Source: Chloroflexota bacterium (GTDB lineage Bacteria > Chloroflexota > UBA6077 > SHYK01). From it: 64,000 nt of DNA. Under the pieces are notes generated by a model. It was not told the origin of the DNA. It worked only from the letters and a program-made list of their open reading frames with translations, and did no database searches. A program made the translations under genes and the position numbers. Numbering within the stretch: position 1 is the stretch's first letter; every line of letters starts with the position of its first letter. Positions 44,449 to 52,910 of this stretch are shown piece after piece. The stretch is from NCBI GenBank assembly GCA_009692845.1, contig SHYK01000002.1, positions 186,001 through 250,000 on the forward strand, in the 5' to 3' direction.

Positions 44449-46800
44449 TTAGCTCCGGACTTCGACTCTGCTGCCGGACTCCGACTTGATGACCTCTATT
44501 CGGGCAGGCATGCGCTCGGCCAGCTCCTTCAAATGGGTAATGACGCAGACCATGCGGTTTTGCGCGCGCAGCGCGTCGAGCGCGTCGGCCGCTCGATCCA
44601 GGGCCTCCGGGTCGAGGGATCCGAACCCTTCATCGATGATGATGGAGTCCAGCACTATCCGCTGGCTGGCCGCGAGCCCGGGGAGGCTCTCCGCCATGGT
44701 GAGCGCGAGGGCGAGTGACGCCAGGAAGGTCTCCCCGCCGGAAAGGGTCTTGACCGACCGCGTCTCGTCGCCGTTCCACGTGTCCACGACCTCGAATTCC
44801 TGGCCGTTGGCCGCGATCTGCAGGCGGTAGCGGGAGGCGGAAAGTGTCTCCAGCACCCGGGACCCGCCTTCGGCGAGCAACTGGAGGGCTTCGCTCTGGA
44901 CGAAAGCGCCGAAGCGGTTCGCTTGCATGATCTTGGCCAGGTCGTCGGCCACGTCGAACTTCTTTCCGAGTGCCCCCAGGTCGTGCTGGAACTGCTGCTT
45001 CTGCTCGAGCTTTCCCTGCAAGTCTTCGATGCGCTGGCCAAGCTGGCCCATCCGAGTTTGGGCTTCTCGCCGGGCGGTTTCGGATTCCTGAAGCGACGAC
45101 TGAATTGCTCGCTCCAACGCGGAGCCGGCGTCGAGGCCAGCGAGCTGCTCTCCCCACTCGGTGCCCCTGGCTAAGTCGCGTAGAGCGGCGATGTGGTCCT
45201 GGAGCTCGCCTTCGGAGCGCGTGGCGGAATCCTGGAGTGCCTCCTTCTGCCCCCCGAGGGCATCCAGCCCGGCCTGGGCGCCAGTCAGCCGATCCGCGAG
45301 AGTTTGCATTGCCTGCTGGAGGTTCGCACGCTCCCCGTTTAGTTTGGTAGCCGCGCGCTGCGCGTCCTGCTGCCGCGCCAGCTCGGTGGCGGCCGTGTCC
45401 GCCGACCAGTCGCCATCGGGCAGGGTGCTCGTTAGCTCGGCACTCAGAGTCGCGACTTGGCCGGCCAGGTCGTCCTCGCGCCGCTGCGCCTGTTCGTGCT
45501 TCGTGGCGGCGACCTGATGCTTAGCCCGAACCTGAGCTAGCGCACTTTCCGTCAACTTTTGGGCGGTGCGAATCTCCGCCAGCCTGCCTTGCGCTTCGTC
45601 GAGGTCGGCGCAATCGATATGGGGGAGCTCCCCGATTCGGCCGCCACAGACGGGACAGCTCTCCCCGTCCCGGAGGCCACGCTGGACGACCGCCGCCGCG
45701 TTGGCGGAACCGGCCGCTTCGATCGCGGCGAGAGCGACCTGGCTATCAATGTCCATGGCCAAAAGCTGGGCTGAGAGGCTGGCCTCCTGAGTTACACAGG
45801 CCCGTTCGGTTAGCTCGTGGTCGCGCGCCTCTTCCTGGGCTCGTGCCACTGACTGGGTGCTTTCGGCGAGCTGACGGTAGAGGCGGACGGCGATGGTCAG
45901 CGCGGCTAGCTGGTCCGGGTCAAATGAGTTCGCGCAAATCGCGGCGTCAGCCGCGCGCAGCTGTTCCGCGAGTCCCTGGATCTGGGCGTCTCCCTCCGCA
46001 ACCAGCGCCCCGGTCTCCTGCTGCTTGGCGGTCACGTCACGCAGCTGGGTTCGAAGCTGGTCGAGCTGGCCCCGCGCCTGGGCTACTGATCGAGCCAGGT
46101 CGCGGGCCGACGAGAGCTCTGCAATCCGGGCGCCGAGGGTGGCCTCCTGGGCCCCGAAGCTTTTGAACTGGCTCTTGCTTTCCTGGATCGCTTCGGGACT
46201 TACCTCGGCGTACACCGTTTGGAGCATCTGCTCGGTCGTCTGAACCCGAGCGTGAAGCTCTCGAGCGCGATCCGACGCCCGCTTGCGGATTCCTTCGTAA
46301 ACGTCCAGCTGGAGGAGACCGGCCAGCACCTCGCGGCGTTTGGCCGGGTCGCCAGCTAGAAACTCCTGGAACTGATCCTGCGGAAGCAGCACCGAGCGGA
46401 TGAATCCATCGAAGTCGAGCCCAACGATCTTCTCGATCTGGGCGTTGACCTGCGAGGCGCCGCCGTTGATGGGCTTCCAGTCTTCAGCTTCGTAGCGGTC
46501 CAAACGGATCGCGCGTTGCCCAGTTTTCTTGGTCTCCCGAAAGACTCGATAGCGTTCTTCGCCGGCGGCGAATTCCAGCTGGACCCACATCCGAGCCAGG
46601 CCCTGCGAAATACAGGCGCCGATGCTGGTGCCCACCCGCGGCACGCGCCCGTAGAGGGCGTAGGCGATCGCGTCGATGAGGGAGGACTTGCCCGCCCCGG
46701 TGGGCCCGGTGATCGCGAAGAGGTCCAACTCCCTGAAGTCGATGCAGACTTTTTCGCGGAAGGCCGTGAAGCCTTCGAGCTCAATCCGAAGTGGACGCAT
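44449..46800 (-). CDS. sbcC: SbcC/Rad50-type DNA repair ATPase
   Basis: SbcC (Rad50) is the SMC-like ATPase of the Mre11-Rad50 nuclease. The 783-residue protein has Walker A GPTGAGKSSLIDAI near residue 32, Q-loop VLLPQDQFQEFLAGDPAKRR, long coiled coils broken by a CPVCG zinc hook near residue 395, signature TLSGGETFLASLALAL and Walker B IIIDEGFGSLDP. It is shorter than the E. coli protein, mainly by shorter coiled coils. The ATG overlaps the sbcD end by 20 bases. Confidence 0.95.
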   Translation of the reverse strand: MRPLRIELEGFTAFREKVCIDFRELDLFAITGPTGAGKSSLIDAIAYALYGRVPRVGTSIGACISQGLARMWVQLEFAAGEERYRVFRETKKTGQRAIRLDRYEAEDWKPINGGASQVNAQIEKIVGLDFDGFIRSVLLPQDQFQEFLAGDPAKRREVLAGLLQLDVYEGIRKRASDRARELHARVQTTEQMLQTVYAEVSPEAIQESKSQFKSFGAQEATLGARIAELSSARDLARSVAQARGQLDQLRTQLRDVTAKQQETGALVAEGDAQIQGLAEQLRAADAAICANSFDPDQLAALTIAVRLYRQLAESTQSVARAQEEARDHELTERACVTQEASLSAQLLAMDIDSQVALAAIEAAGSANAAAVVQRGLRDGESCPVCGGRIGELPHIDCADLDEAQGRLAEIRTAQKLTESALAQVRAKHQVAATKHEQAQRREDDLAGQVATLSAELTSTLPDGDWSADTAATELARQQDAQRAATKLNGERANLQQAMQTLADRLTGAQAGLDALGGQKEALQDSATRSEGELQDHIAALRDLARGTEWGEQLAGLDAGSALERAIQSSLQESETARREAQTRMGQLGQRIEDLQGKLEQKQQFQHDLGALGKKFDVADDLAKIMQANRFGAFVQSEALQLLAEGGSRVLETLSASRYRLQIAANGQEFEVVDTWNGDETRSVKTLSGGETFLASLALALTMAESLPGLAASQRIVLDSIIIDEGFGSLDPEALDRAADALDALRAQNRMVCVITHLKELAERMPARIEVIKSESGSRVEVRS

Positions 46801-47998
46801 TCATCTCCTCGTGCAAGAGCTCGCGGAAGAGCTGGAGCGTCCCCGGTGTCGGCTCGTGTGCTCGACCCAGGGAGCTGCGGTAGAAAGCGTCGAACAGCTG
46901 CTCGGGCCCCAGAGTGGCCAGGGGAGGCTGCCCACCCGGCCGCTCAGCGTTGTGGCGCACGCGTTCGACGTGGACAGCGTGGGGAAGGTGCGCCCGCACG
47001 ACTTCGGGCAGGTTGGCGAGGGGCTCTTCGACCTCGATGAAGACCCGCAGCCAGGCGTCGCCGACTTCGTCGGCCCAGCTGGCCAGCTCGCTGAGGTGAA
47101 CCCCGTGCTGGCTCGTACCGACGTCCAGCATGGCGCGCCCCGCGGTCATGGGGAGCTGAGTGACGTCAGCCGACTGGCCGGGGTGGACCTCGACGAGATT
47201 GACGAACTTCTCCTGGCGCGCCTCGCCGAAGTCCTGCTGGATGGGCGAGCCGGAGTACCAGGCGGGCGGCGAGGGCCAGACCCGTTGCGGCCGGTGAACG
47301 TGCCCGAGGGCGATGTAGCTGGGAACGGTGTAGCTCGAGTTCGACTGGGTCGGAAGCATTTGGCGGGCGAGTCCATAAATCCCCTGGGATACGGTTATCT
47401 CGCGCTCCCCGCCGTCCTGGCCCACCACCGACTCATCCACAAAAAGATGCGCCATCAGGATGTTGATCGTGCTGGGGCCGAAGTCCCGGCAAAGGGCGTC
47501 AAGACCGAGTTTGACTCGCTCAGCGTACTGGGTGAGGCTTTTCGCAGACTCCGCCGGGAGCATGGCGAAGTCGATTGCGTCGCGATCCAGCACCCAGGGC
47601 AGCGCGGCTACGACCGCCGTCTCTCCGCCGTCGCGGGAGGGAATCACCACCACCCCACCCTGGTCGGGGCCCACCGGGTGGCCAATGGCGTGGACGTTCA
47701 GGGCCTTGAGGAGCGGAGCTACGGCATCGATCCGCCGAGGGTGGTCGTGATTGCCTGCGATCACCACCGCGGGAACGCGGAGGGCATGGAGCCCAGTGAA
47801 GAACTGGTAGGCGAGGCGTTCGGACTCGGGCGCGGGGGTTGAAGTGTCGAAAAGATCGCCGGCAACGAGCACGCAATCCACAGCGTGCCGCTCAGCGTGC
47901 TCGAGCATCTGATCGAGCATTGCTTGATGCTCGACCTCGCGGCTGTGCCCCCGGACGGTGCGACCCAGGTGCCAGTCGGCGGTGTGGAGAAATTTCAT
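46781..47998 (-). CDS. sbcD: SbcD/Mre11-type nuclease
   Basis: SbcD (Mre11) is the metallophosphoesterase nuclease partner of SbcC. The 405-residue protein has all core motifs: HTADWHLGRTV, VLVAGDLFDT, VIAGNHDHPRR, NILMAHLFVDES and IALGHVHRPQ. Together these supply the two-metal site. A C-terminal region binds Rad50. It overlaps sbcC by 20 bases and the herA stop by 4 bases at its start (ATGA), so the set is tightly coupled. Confidence 0.95.
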   Translation of the reverse strand: MKFLHTADWHLGRTVRGHSREVEHQAMLDQMLEHAERHAVDCVLVAGDLFDTSTPAPESERLAYQFFTGLHALRVPAVVIAGNHDHPRRIDAVAPLLKALNVHAIGHPVGPDQGGVVVIPSRDGGETAVVAALPWVLDRDAIDFAMLPAESAKSLTQYAERVKLGLDALCRDFGPSTINILMAHLFVDESVVGQDGGEREITVSQGIYGLARQMLPTQSNSSYTVPSYIALGHVHRPQRVWPSPPAWYSGSPIQQDFGEARQEKFVNLVEVHPGQSADVTQLPMTAGRAMLDVGTSQHGVHLSELASWADEVGDAWLRVFIEVEEPLANLPEVVRAHLPHAVHVERVRHNAERPGGQPPLATLGPEQLFDAFYRSSLGRAHEPTPGTLQLFRELLHEEMNASTSD

Positions 47999-49746
47999 GA
48001 GTTGCGAAAGATGAACGGGATATCGCCATCGGTCGGCACGGACGCGGCTTCGTCTGAGCGCGTCGCCCAGGCCGGGAAAGGGAACTGGACCATCAGGGGC
48101 ACGGGAACGTCGGGCTGGGAGAGGAACATGCTGCCTGGCTTGAGCAGCGCTGACCGCGCCCTCGCCTGGGGGGTCAGATACCCATATTCATCGCGCTGGC
48201 CTTCGGCCGTGTCCAAACGCCCGACCACCCGAAAAGAAGCATTCGCTGTGATTCGTCGCTCGATCTCGCTAGCCGTCTGCTGCGCGCCGATGAGGACGAC
48301 TCCGAGGCTGCGTCCACGCTCAGCAATGTCAAGCAGGACGTCTTTGATGGGGCTGCGGCCGTCCCGAGGGGCGTACTTGTTGAGCTCATCCAACACCAGG
48401 AAGACGAGGGGATCAGGGCTCGCCTGGTGCTCCTTGTCTTCCATCAGCCGCTTGACGACCACCCCAACCACGAAACGCTTGGCTCGCTCGTTGAGGCGGC
48501 TAATGTCGATAACGCTGATCTGCTTGTCCGCCCAATCGAATCGGTGGTCCTTCGCCTCGGATTCGCGCTCTCCTCGGATCAAGTCCCCGACCCCCAGCGC
48601 GGCTCCGTGGAGGCGTCGGTTGAACGCGCCGAGCGTGCTCTCGGCGGCATGCTGTGCGATCTGCGCCACGTGTTCGGTGAGGTAGTCCACCAGGTCGTCG
48701 AAGTCGTTCACGCGTTTGTCGCCGAACCGAACCCAGGGCGCGTCGGGGCTGGCATCCTTGGTTGCATCCTCGAGGTGCCGTTCCACTAAACCGATGACGT
48801 AGGAGAGTTGGCTGGACTCGTCGTCGGTCTCGGTGAAGAGAAAGCCCAGCAGGCGCTCGCGACAGAACTCTCGCAGCGTCCAGTAGTACGACGAGACGCC
48901 CTGGCGCAGGTTCCCGGTGGCCGGGAGCGCGGCGGCGCCTTTGGCCGGCGCCCACAGTCCGACGCTCCGAAACGGCTGAACGGGTAATCCGAGCGCTTCG
49001 TACTTCGTCCGGGCGAGCGGGTCTTTCTCATCCAGGCGCGAGTTGGGTCGATCCAGCCAGAGGAGGTCTTCGCCCTTCACGTTGAAGACGATGGCGTGGG
49101 CAGCGCGTCCGTTGCTGAACGCCCCGCCGTGAAACAGTCCGTACAGCAGAAAGAGCGCGTAGCTCGTCTTGGTGGCCACCCCAGAGATGCCCGAGATATT
49201 GACGTGCGCCCCGCTGGTGCCGTCGAGAAAATCGAGATTGCCATAGATGGGCTGGCCGTCCCGCGAGAGGCCGGCCGGGAAGCGGTGCTTCATCTGGTCG
49301 AAGTACAACGCGACCTTGCGGTCTTCCTCATTGGCACGCCGCACCGGCCGTCCGGGGCGGGGCGGGATGAAGACCTCCGGCTCGATCCGGGTCACGGCGA
49401 CGTGGGCGATCGTGGAGAGCCCCACCGGAAGCTGGCCATCTTCGACGCGGAAGACGTCGGAGTGAAAGCTTGCACCTTCGTAGGCCGAGCGCACCTCGTC
49501 GACCACGCCGTAGTGCATGACCTCTATTTTACCATCGGCCAGCGGCTCGGGAAGGGTGGTGGGCACCGCTATCACATCGTCTAGCTGTAAGTACCGGTCG
49601 TCATCAACGGCAACCCAGAAGTCGAGCGGTTGCGAGTCGCGAGTGCCCAGGACTTTGCCGGACTCCGGTAGGGGATGGCCCGCCGCCAAAGGTGGAGGCG
49701 GACCTTCGGGTTTTCCAACTGGATCCTGTCCCCGGTCGCCCGTCAC
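47995..49746 (-). CDS. herA: HerA-family DNA translocase/helicase
   Basis: HerA is a hexameric FtsK/HerA-type translocase that works with NurA. The 583-residue protein starts with a HAS-barrel-like domain (VLGTRDSQPLDFWVAVDDD), then a P-loop region ISGISGVATKTSYALFLL. It departs from a canonical GxxxxGKT by having Thr before Lys. Walker B is VFLVLDELNKYAP, with sensor GVVLIGAQQTASEIE. GTG at 49746 overlaps the nurA stop as GTGA, matching this genome's habit; ATG at 49794 would overlap nurA by 52 bases. Confidence 0.9.
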   Translation of the reverse strand: MTGDRGQDPVGKPEGPPPPLAAGHPLPESGKVLGTRDSQPLDFWVAVDDDRYLQLDDVIAVPTTLPEPLADGKIEVMHYGVVDEVRSAYEGASFHSDVFRVEDGQLPVGLSTIAHVAVTRIEPEVFIPPRPGRPVRRANEEDRKVALYFDQMKHRFPAGLSRDGQPIYGNLDFLDGTSGAHVNISGISGVATKTSYALFLLYGLFHGGAFSNGRAAHAIVFNVKGEDLLWLDRPNSRLDEKDPLARTKYEALGLPVQPFRSVGLWAPAKGAAALPATGNLRQGVSSYYWTLREFCRERLLGFLFTETDDESSQLSYVIGLVERHLEDATKDASPDAPWVRFGDKRVNDFDDLVDYLTEHVAQIAQHAAESTLGAFNRRLHGAALGVGDLIRGERESEAKDHRFDWADKQISVIDISRLNERAKRFVVGVVVKRLMEDKEHQASPDPLVFLVLDELNKYAPRDGRSPIKDVLLDIAERGRSLGVVLIGAQQTASEIERRITANASFRVVGRLDTAEGQRDEYGYLTPQARARSALLKPGSMFLSQPDVPVPLMVQFPFPAWATRSDEAASVPTDGDIPFIFRNS

Positions 49747-50729
49747 GAAGCTGCCTGCTGGAAAAGGTATTGCTCGATCGCTCGTCTCACCCATGCGGGG
49801 TCTCCCATCTCGTGGCGCAGGCGGGTTTCCAGACCGCCAATTGGCAGCAGGTTTTGAGGCGCGCGCGGGTCACGCTCGCGCGGCGACGCAAAGTCGGGCA
49901 GATAGAGGGTCGTTTGGTCGGCCAGTTCTTTCGCGCGCTCAATCCCGATTTCCGCGACCGTCTCCAGCCGCACGACCCCGGCCAGCGAATGGTCGATGGC
50001 ACGGGGATTGGTGAGCCGGAGATACCAGGAGTAGCGGCTGGTGCGTCCGAGGATCAAGAAGAGCGGCGAGCGTTCTCGGGCCCGAAGCTGGGGGAGAATT
50101 GGGGCGCACTCCGGGGGCAAGTACCGACGGTGAATCGTCTTCATGTAACCAACGAGGTCGGTGTGGGGGGTAGGAAACAAGCGCAATGGGCCGTCCATCA
50201 CGACCAGGGGTTCGCCGCGGGCGATCAGCCGCTGGCCGAATTGCGTCTCCAAGTCCCGCCGCTGGCTATCGATGGCGTCGCGCACCCCTTCAAGAGCCGG
50301 TTTTTTGGAGGGTCTCGGAATGAATTTCAAATCCTGCGACCCACCGTGAATCGTGAGTGGCTCTACCGCCGCTCCGCCCAGGGCGGCAAAGAGCCGCTGC
50401 CCGTCGCCCAGTGCGAGGGTCCGATGCACCAGTGGCTCTTCGAAGGTCATGGCGGTGTGCTCGGCCCTCACGGCCCCAATGGCGAGGGTGGCCATTACGC
50501 CGAAGAACGTCTCGCCCTCTTCCTCCAGGGTTACGTGGGCCTCTAGTCGCTGGGTCCCATCCACGAATGCGATGGAGCGCGGCCGCGGCAACGGATTCGG
50601 GGTGATTGGGCGCCACTCGGTGGGGGCCATTTCGACCGTGACGTCCACGTCAGGCTGGCTCTCGACCTCGTCCTCCGTCTGCACGGCGGCGCCGTAGTCG
50701 GTCGCCCAGGGGTCGATTCGGAGTCGCAC
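49743..50729 (-). CDS. nurA: NurA-domain 5'-3' nuclease
   Basis: NurA is the nuclease partner of HerA in end resection. The 328-residue protein has the NurA core opening SIAFVDGTQRLEAHV (first catalytic Asp), then PLVVMDGPLRLFP (second acidic motif), KTIHRRYLPPE and a late PRAIDHSLAGVVRLE. These match the RNase H-like NurA fold. GTG at 50729 has AGGGAG 5 bases upstream; TTG at 50732 is an alternative. It leads the minus-strand set nurA-herA-sbcD-sbcC. Confidence 0.9.
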   Translation of the reverse strand: MRLRIDPWATDYGAAVQTEDEVESQPDVDVTVEMAPTEWRPITPNPLPRPRSIAFVDGTQRLEAHVTLEEEGETFFGVMATLAIGAVRAEHTAMTFEEPLVHRTLALGDGQRLFAALGGAAVEPLTIHGGSQDLKFIPRPSKKPALEGVRDAIDSQRRDLETQFGQRLIARGEPLVVMDGPLRLFPTPHTDLVGYMKTIHRRYLPPECAPILPQLRARERSPLFLILGRTSRYSWYLRLTNPRAIDHSLAGVVRLETVAEIGIERAKELADQTTLYLPDFASPRERDPRAPQNLLPIGGLETRLRHEMGDPAWVRRAIEQYLFQQAAS

Positions 50730-50833
50730 CAATGCTCCCTGTTGACGCGCTGAAGGCGTCTATAGCAGGGACTTTAGCACAAAGGTTCGATAGATTTGGA
50801 GAGTGCCGGTTGACGCTTTGGCACGGATGGGGG

Positions 50834-51349
50834 TTAGTCCCGCAGCGTGGTCTCTAACTCGATGGAGAGGTGAATCGCGTCGGCGGCCATGAACACGCCT
50901 TCGACCAGGGTTGTGCTGATCCCGTAGTCCGATCTCCGAATCGCGATCTGAGCCGAGAAGCCCCGGTGGGTGATTCCGCGTTGGTCGGTCAGTTCGCCGT
51001 TGATTGTTGTCAGCAAGCGCACTTCGTGCGTGGCTCCGTGCAAGGTGAGGCTGCCGACGATCACGTATCGGCTTCCCTCCTGCTCTATCGCGGAGCTGCG
51101 AAAGTCAATGGTGGGAAAGCGCGCAACGTCGAGGTAAATGTCGCCCCGGAGGGTGTCGTCCCGCCGCTCGTTACCGGTGTCAATGCTGGTGGCGTCGATG
51201 ACGGCGGTGACGCTCGAGCGAGTCAAATCCTCATCGTCGATGCTCAAGGCGACCTCCGCCCGGTTGAAACGGCCTTTGATTATTGAGAGGCCGAGATGGC
51301 GGTTATCAAAAGCGATGACGGAGTGGTTCCCGTCGTAAACCCACGGCAT
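50834..51349 (-). CDS. YceI-family lipid-binding-like protein
   Basis: The 171-residue protein has the YceI lipocalin-like pattern: MPWVYDGNHSVIAFDNRHLG, SSVTAVIDATSIDTGNERRD, LDVARFPTIDFRSSAI, IVGSLTLHGATHEVRLLT and an ending typical of the family. YceI proteins bind polyisoprenoids or amide lipids. No signal peptide is visible, so it is probably cytoplasmic. ATG at 51349 is chosen because the family normally begins just before this motif; GTG at 51415 would overlap selA. Confidence 0.85.
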   Translation of the reverse strand: MPWVYDGNHSVIAFDNRHLGLSIIKGRFNRAEVALSIDDEDLTRSSVTAVIDATSIDTGNERRDDTLRGDIYLDVARFPTIDFRSSAIEQEGSRYVIVGSLTLHGATHEVRLLTTINGELTDQRGITHRGFSAQIAIRRSDYGISTTLVEGVFMAADAIHLSIELETTLRD

Positions 51350-51398
51350 CAGTACGTTCAACCCCCCCCGGTGGAGAAGATATTGCGTCCGCGACGAG

Positions 51399-52793
51399 TC
51401 ACGGCACTCGTCCAATTCCGCCTGGCTGAGCGCCCAGGCCCCGAAGCGCAGCTATGACTGAGGCGTCCTCCTCGGGGGCCACCGTGCGGAGGTCGAGCAC
51501 AACCCGGTCGTCGGCGATGCGAGCCACGATCGGTGGGTCGCCCGCGCGGAACCGGGCAGCGATTTCCTGGACCGTCTGGGGGGGCGGCGCAATAGCCAGG
51601 CCGTAGCTGGGCAATGTCTCGCCGGGGAGCGAGCCGCCTCCCACGGTGGCGGCGGTGGGCAGCACAGTCAGCCAGTCGAAGGGCGCCGCGCGAAGTATTG
51701 CCGCCGCTCGCACCTCGAGTGCCCCGACGGTCTCGGCGATCATTCGCCATACCGGAATCTCGCGGTCTGCCTCCTGTCGCTCGTAATGGGTCAGCGTGGC
51801 GTGGAGGGTGGCGAGCGTCGTTTTGTCCGGCCGGAACGCTCGGGTGAGCGGATGGCTGCGCAGGGTGGCCACCGCAGCAGCCTTCCCCACAATGATGCCG
51901 GCCTGCGGACCACCCAGGAGCTTGTCCCCGCTGAAGCAAACCAGGTCCGCGCCGTCCCCGATGCATTCCTGGACCATGGGCTCATGGGCAAGTCCGTAGC
52001 GCTCGGTCGCGAGCAGCGAGCCACTTCCGAGATCGTCCACTACCCGCAAACCCCTGGTTCCCGCGAGCTCGACCATCTCCAGAAGGCTGGTCTCATGCAC
52101 GAAACCGGTGATCTGGAAGTTGCTCGCATGGACTCGGAGCAGCAGGCGGGTTTCATCGGTGATGGCACTCGCATAGTCGCCAATGTAGGTCCGATTGGTC
52201 GTGCCGACCTCCACCAGGTGGGTACCGCTCTGGCGGAGGACGTCCGGGATGCGGAAGCCGCCACCAATCTCAACCAGCTGGCTCCGCGAGATGATTACCT
52301 CTCTCATCTCGGCCAGCGCTGCTAGCGCCAGGAGCACCGCGCTGGCATTGTTGTTTACGATCAGGCTCGCCTCAGCGCCGGTCAGCCGCTGTAGCAGGGG
52401 GGTCAGATGCTCGTGCCGCGAACCTCGCTCCCCGGCCTCCAGGTCATATTCCAGGTTGCTATACCCGGCCGCGACGGCTTCCATCGCCTGCCGGGCGGCT
52501 CTGCTCAGGGGAGCGCGACCGAGATTCGTGTGGAGAATCACTCCAGTGGCATTGATGACGGGCCGCAGTGACGGTCGCATCTGCGAGCCCAGCCGGTCGT
52601 TTGCTTGTGCCACGAGATGTTCGTCGCTGAGGAGTGCGAGGCCCCCGTTGGTCCCGGCCCGGGCCTCGGCGAGCGTGGCCCGCAATGCATCGACAACCAA
52701 ATGTCGGGGGTAGCTTTCCAACAGCGAGCGCGCTTCGGAGGCCTGTAAGAGGCGATCCAGGCTGGGGATGGATCGTCGCGCGTCATCAGGCAC
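51399..52793 (-). CDS. selA: L-seryl-tRNA(Sec) selenium transferase SelA
   Basis: SelA converts Ser-tRNA(Sec) to Sec-tRNA using selenophosphate and PLP. The 464-residue protein has RPVINATGVILHTNLGRAPL, YDLEAGERGSRHEH, ASLIVNNNASAVLLAL, VEVGTTNRTYIGDY, and the PLP-lysine motif CFSGDKLLGGPQAG near residue 290, all standard. Start is GTG at 52793. selB, selD and tRNA-Sec are not in the window. No gene here shows an in-frame TGA that looks like Sec. Confidence 0.93.
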   Translation of the reverse strand: MPDDARRSIPSLDRLLQASEARSLLESYPRHLVVDALRATLAEARAGTNGGLALLSDEHLVAQANDRLGSQMRPSLRPVINATGVILHTNLGRAPLSRAARQAMEAVAAGYSNLEYDLEAGERGSRHEHLTPLLQRLTGAEASLIVNNNASAVLLALAALAEMREVIISRSQLVEIGGGFRIPDVLRQSGTHLVEVGTTNRTYIGDYASAITDETRLLLRVHASNFQITGFVHETSLLEMVELAGTRGLRVVDDLGSGSLLATERYGLAHEPMVQECIGDGADLVCFSGDKLLGGPQAGIIVGKAAAVATLRSHPLTRAFRPDKTTLATLHATLTHYERQEADREIPVWRMIAETVGALEVRAAAILRAAPFDWLTVLPTAATVGGGSLPGETLPSYGLAIAPPPQTVQEIAARFRAGDPPIVARIADDRVVLDLRTVAPEEDASVIAALRGLGAQPGGIGRVP

Positions 52794-52898
52794 TGCTTGG
52801 CTGGTCGTGTTGGACTCCTATCTCAAAGCTAAGCGCAACCATAGGGGTTGGCGCTCGCGGTGCGCAACGCCCAATCGGGCACCCTGGTTTTGACGCCC

Positions 52899-52904
52899 TA
52901 TACT
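52899..52904 (+). promoter_or_regulatory. Putative -10 box placing the glycosyltransferase mRNA start near its ATG
   Basis: TATACT at 52899-52904 lies 6 bases before the ATG at 52911, and no Shine-Dalgarno is seen. If used, the transcript would be leaderless or nearly so. It sits in the short divergent gap with selA. Confidence 0.4.
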
Positions 52905-52910
52905 CTTGCC

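Noticed and set aside
46676-47842. Plus-strand open frame of 388 codons opposite sbcD
   Set aside because: Antisense shadow of a gene with complete Mre11 motifs.
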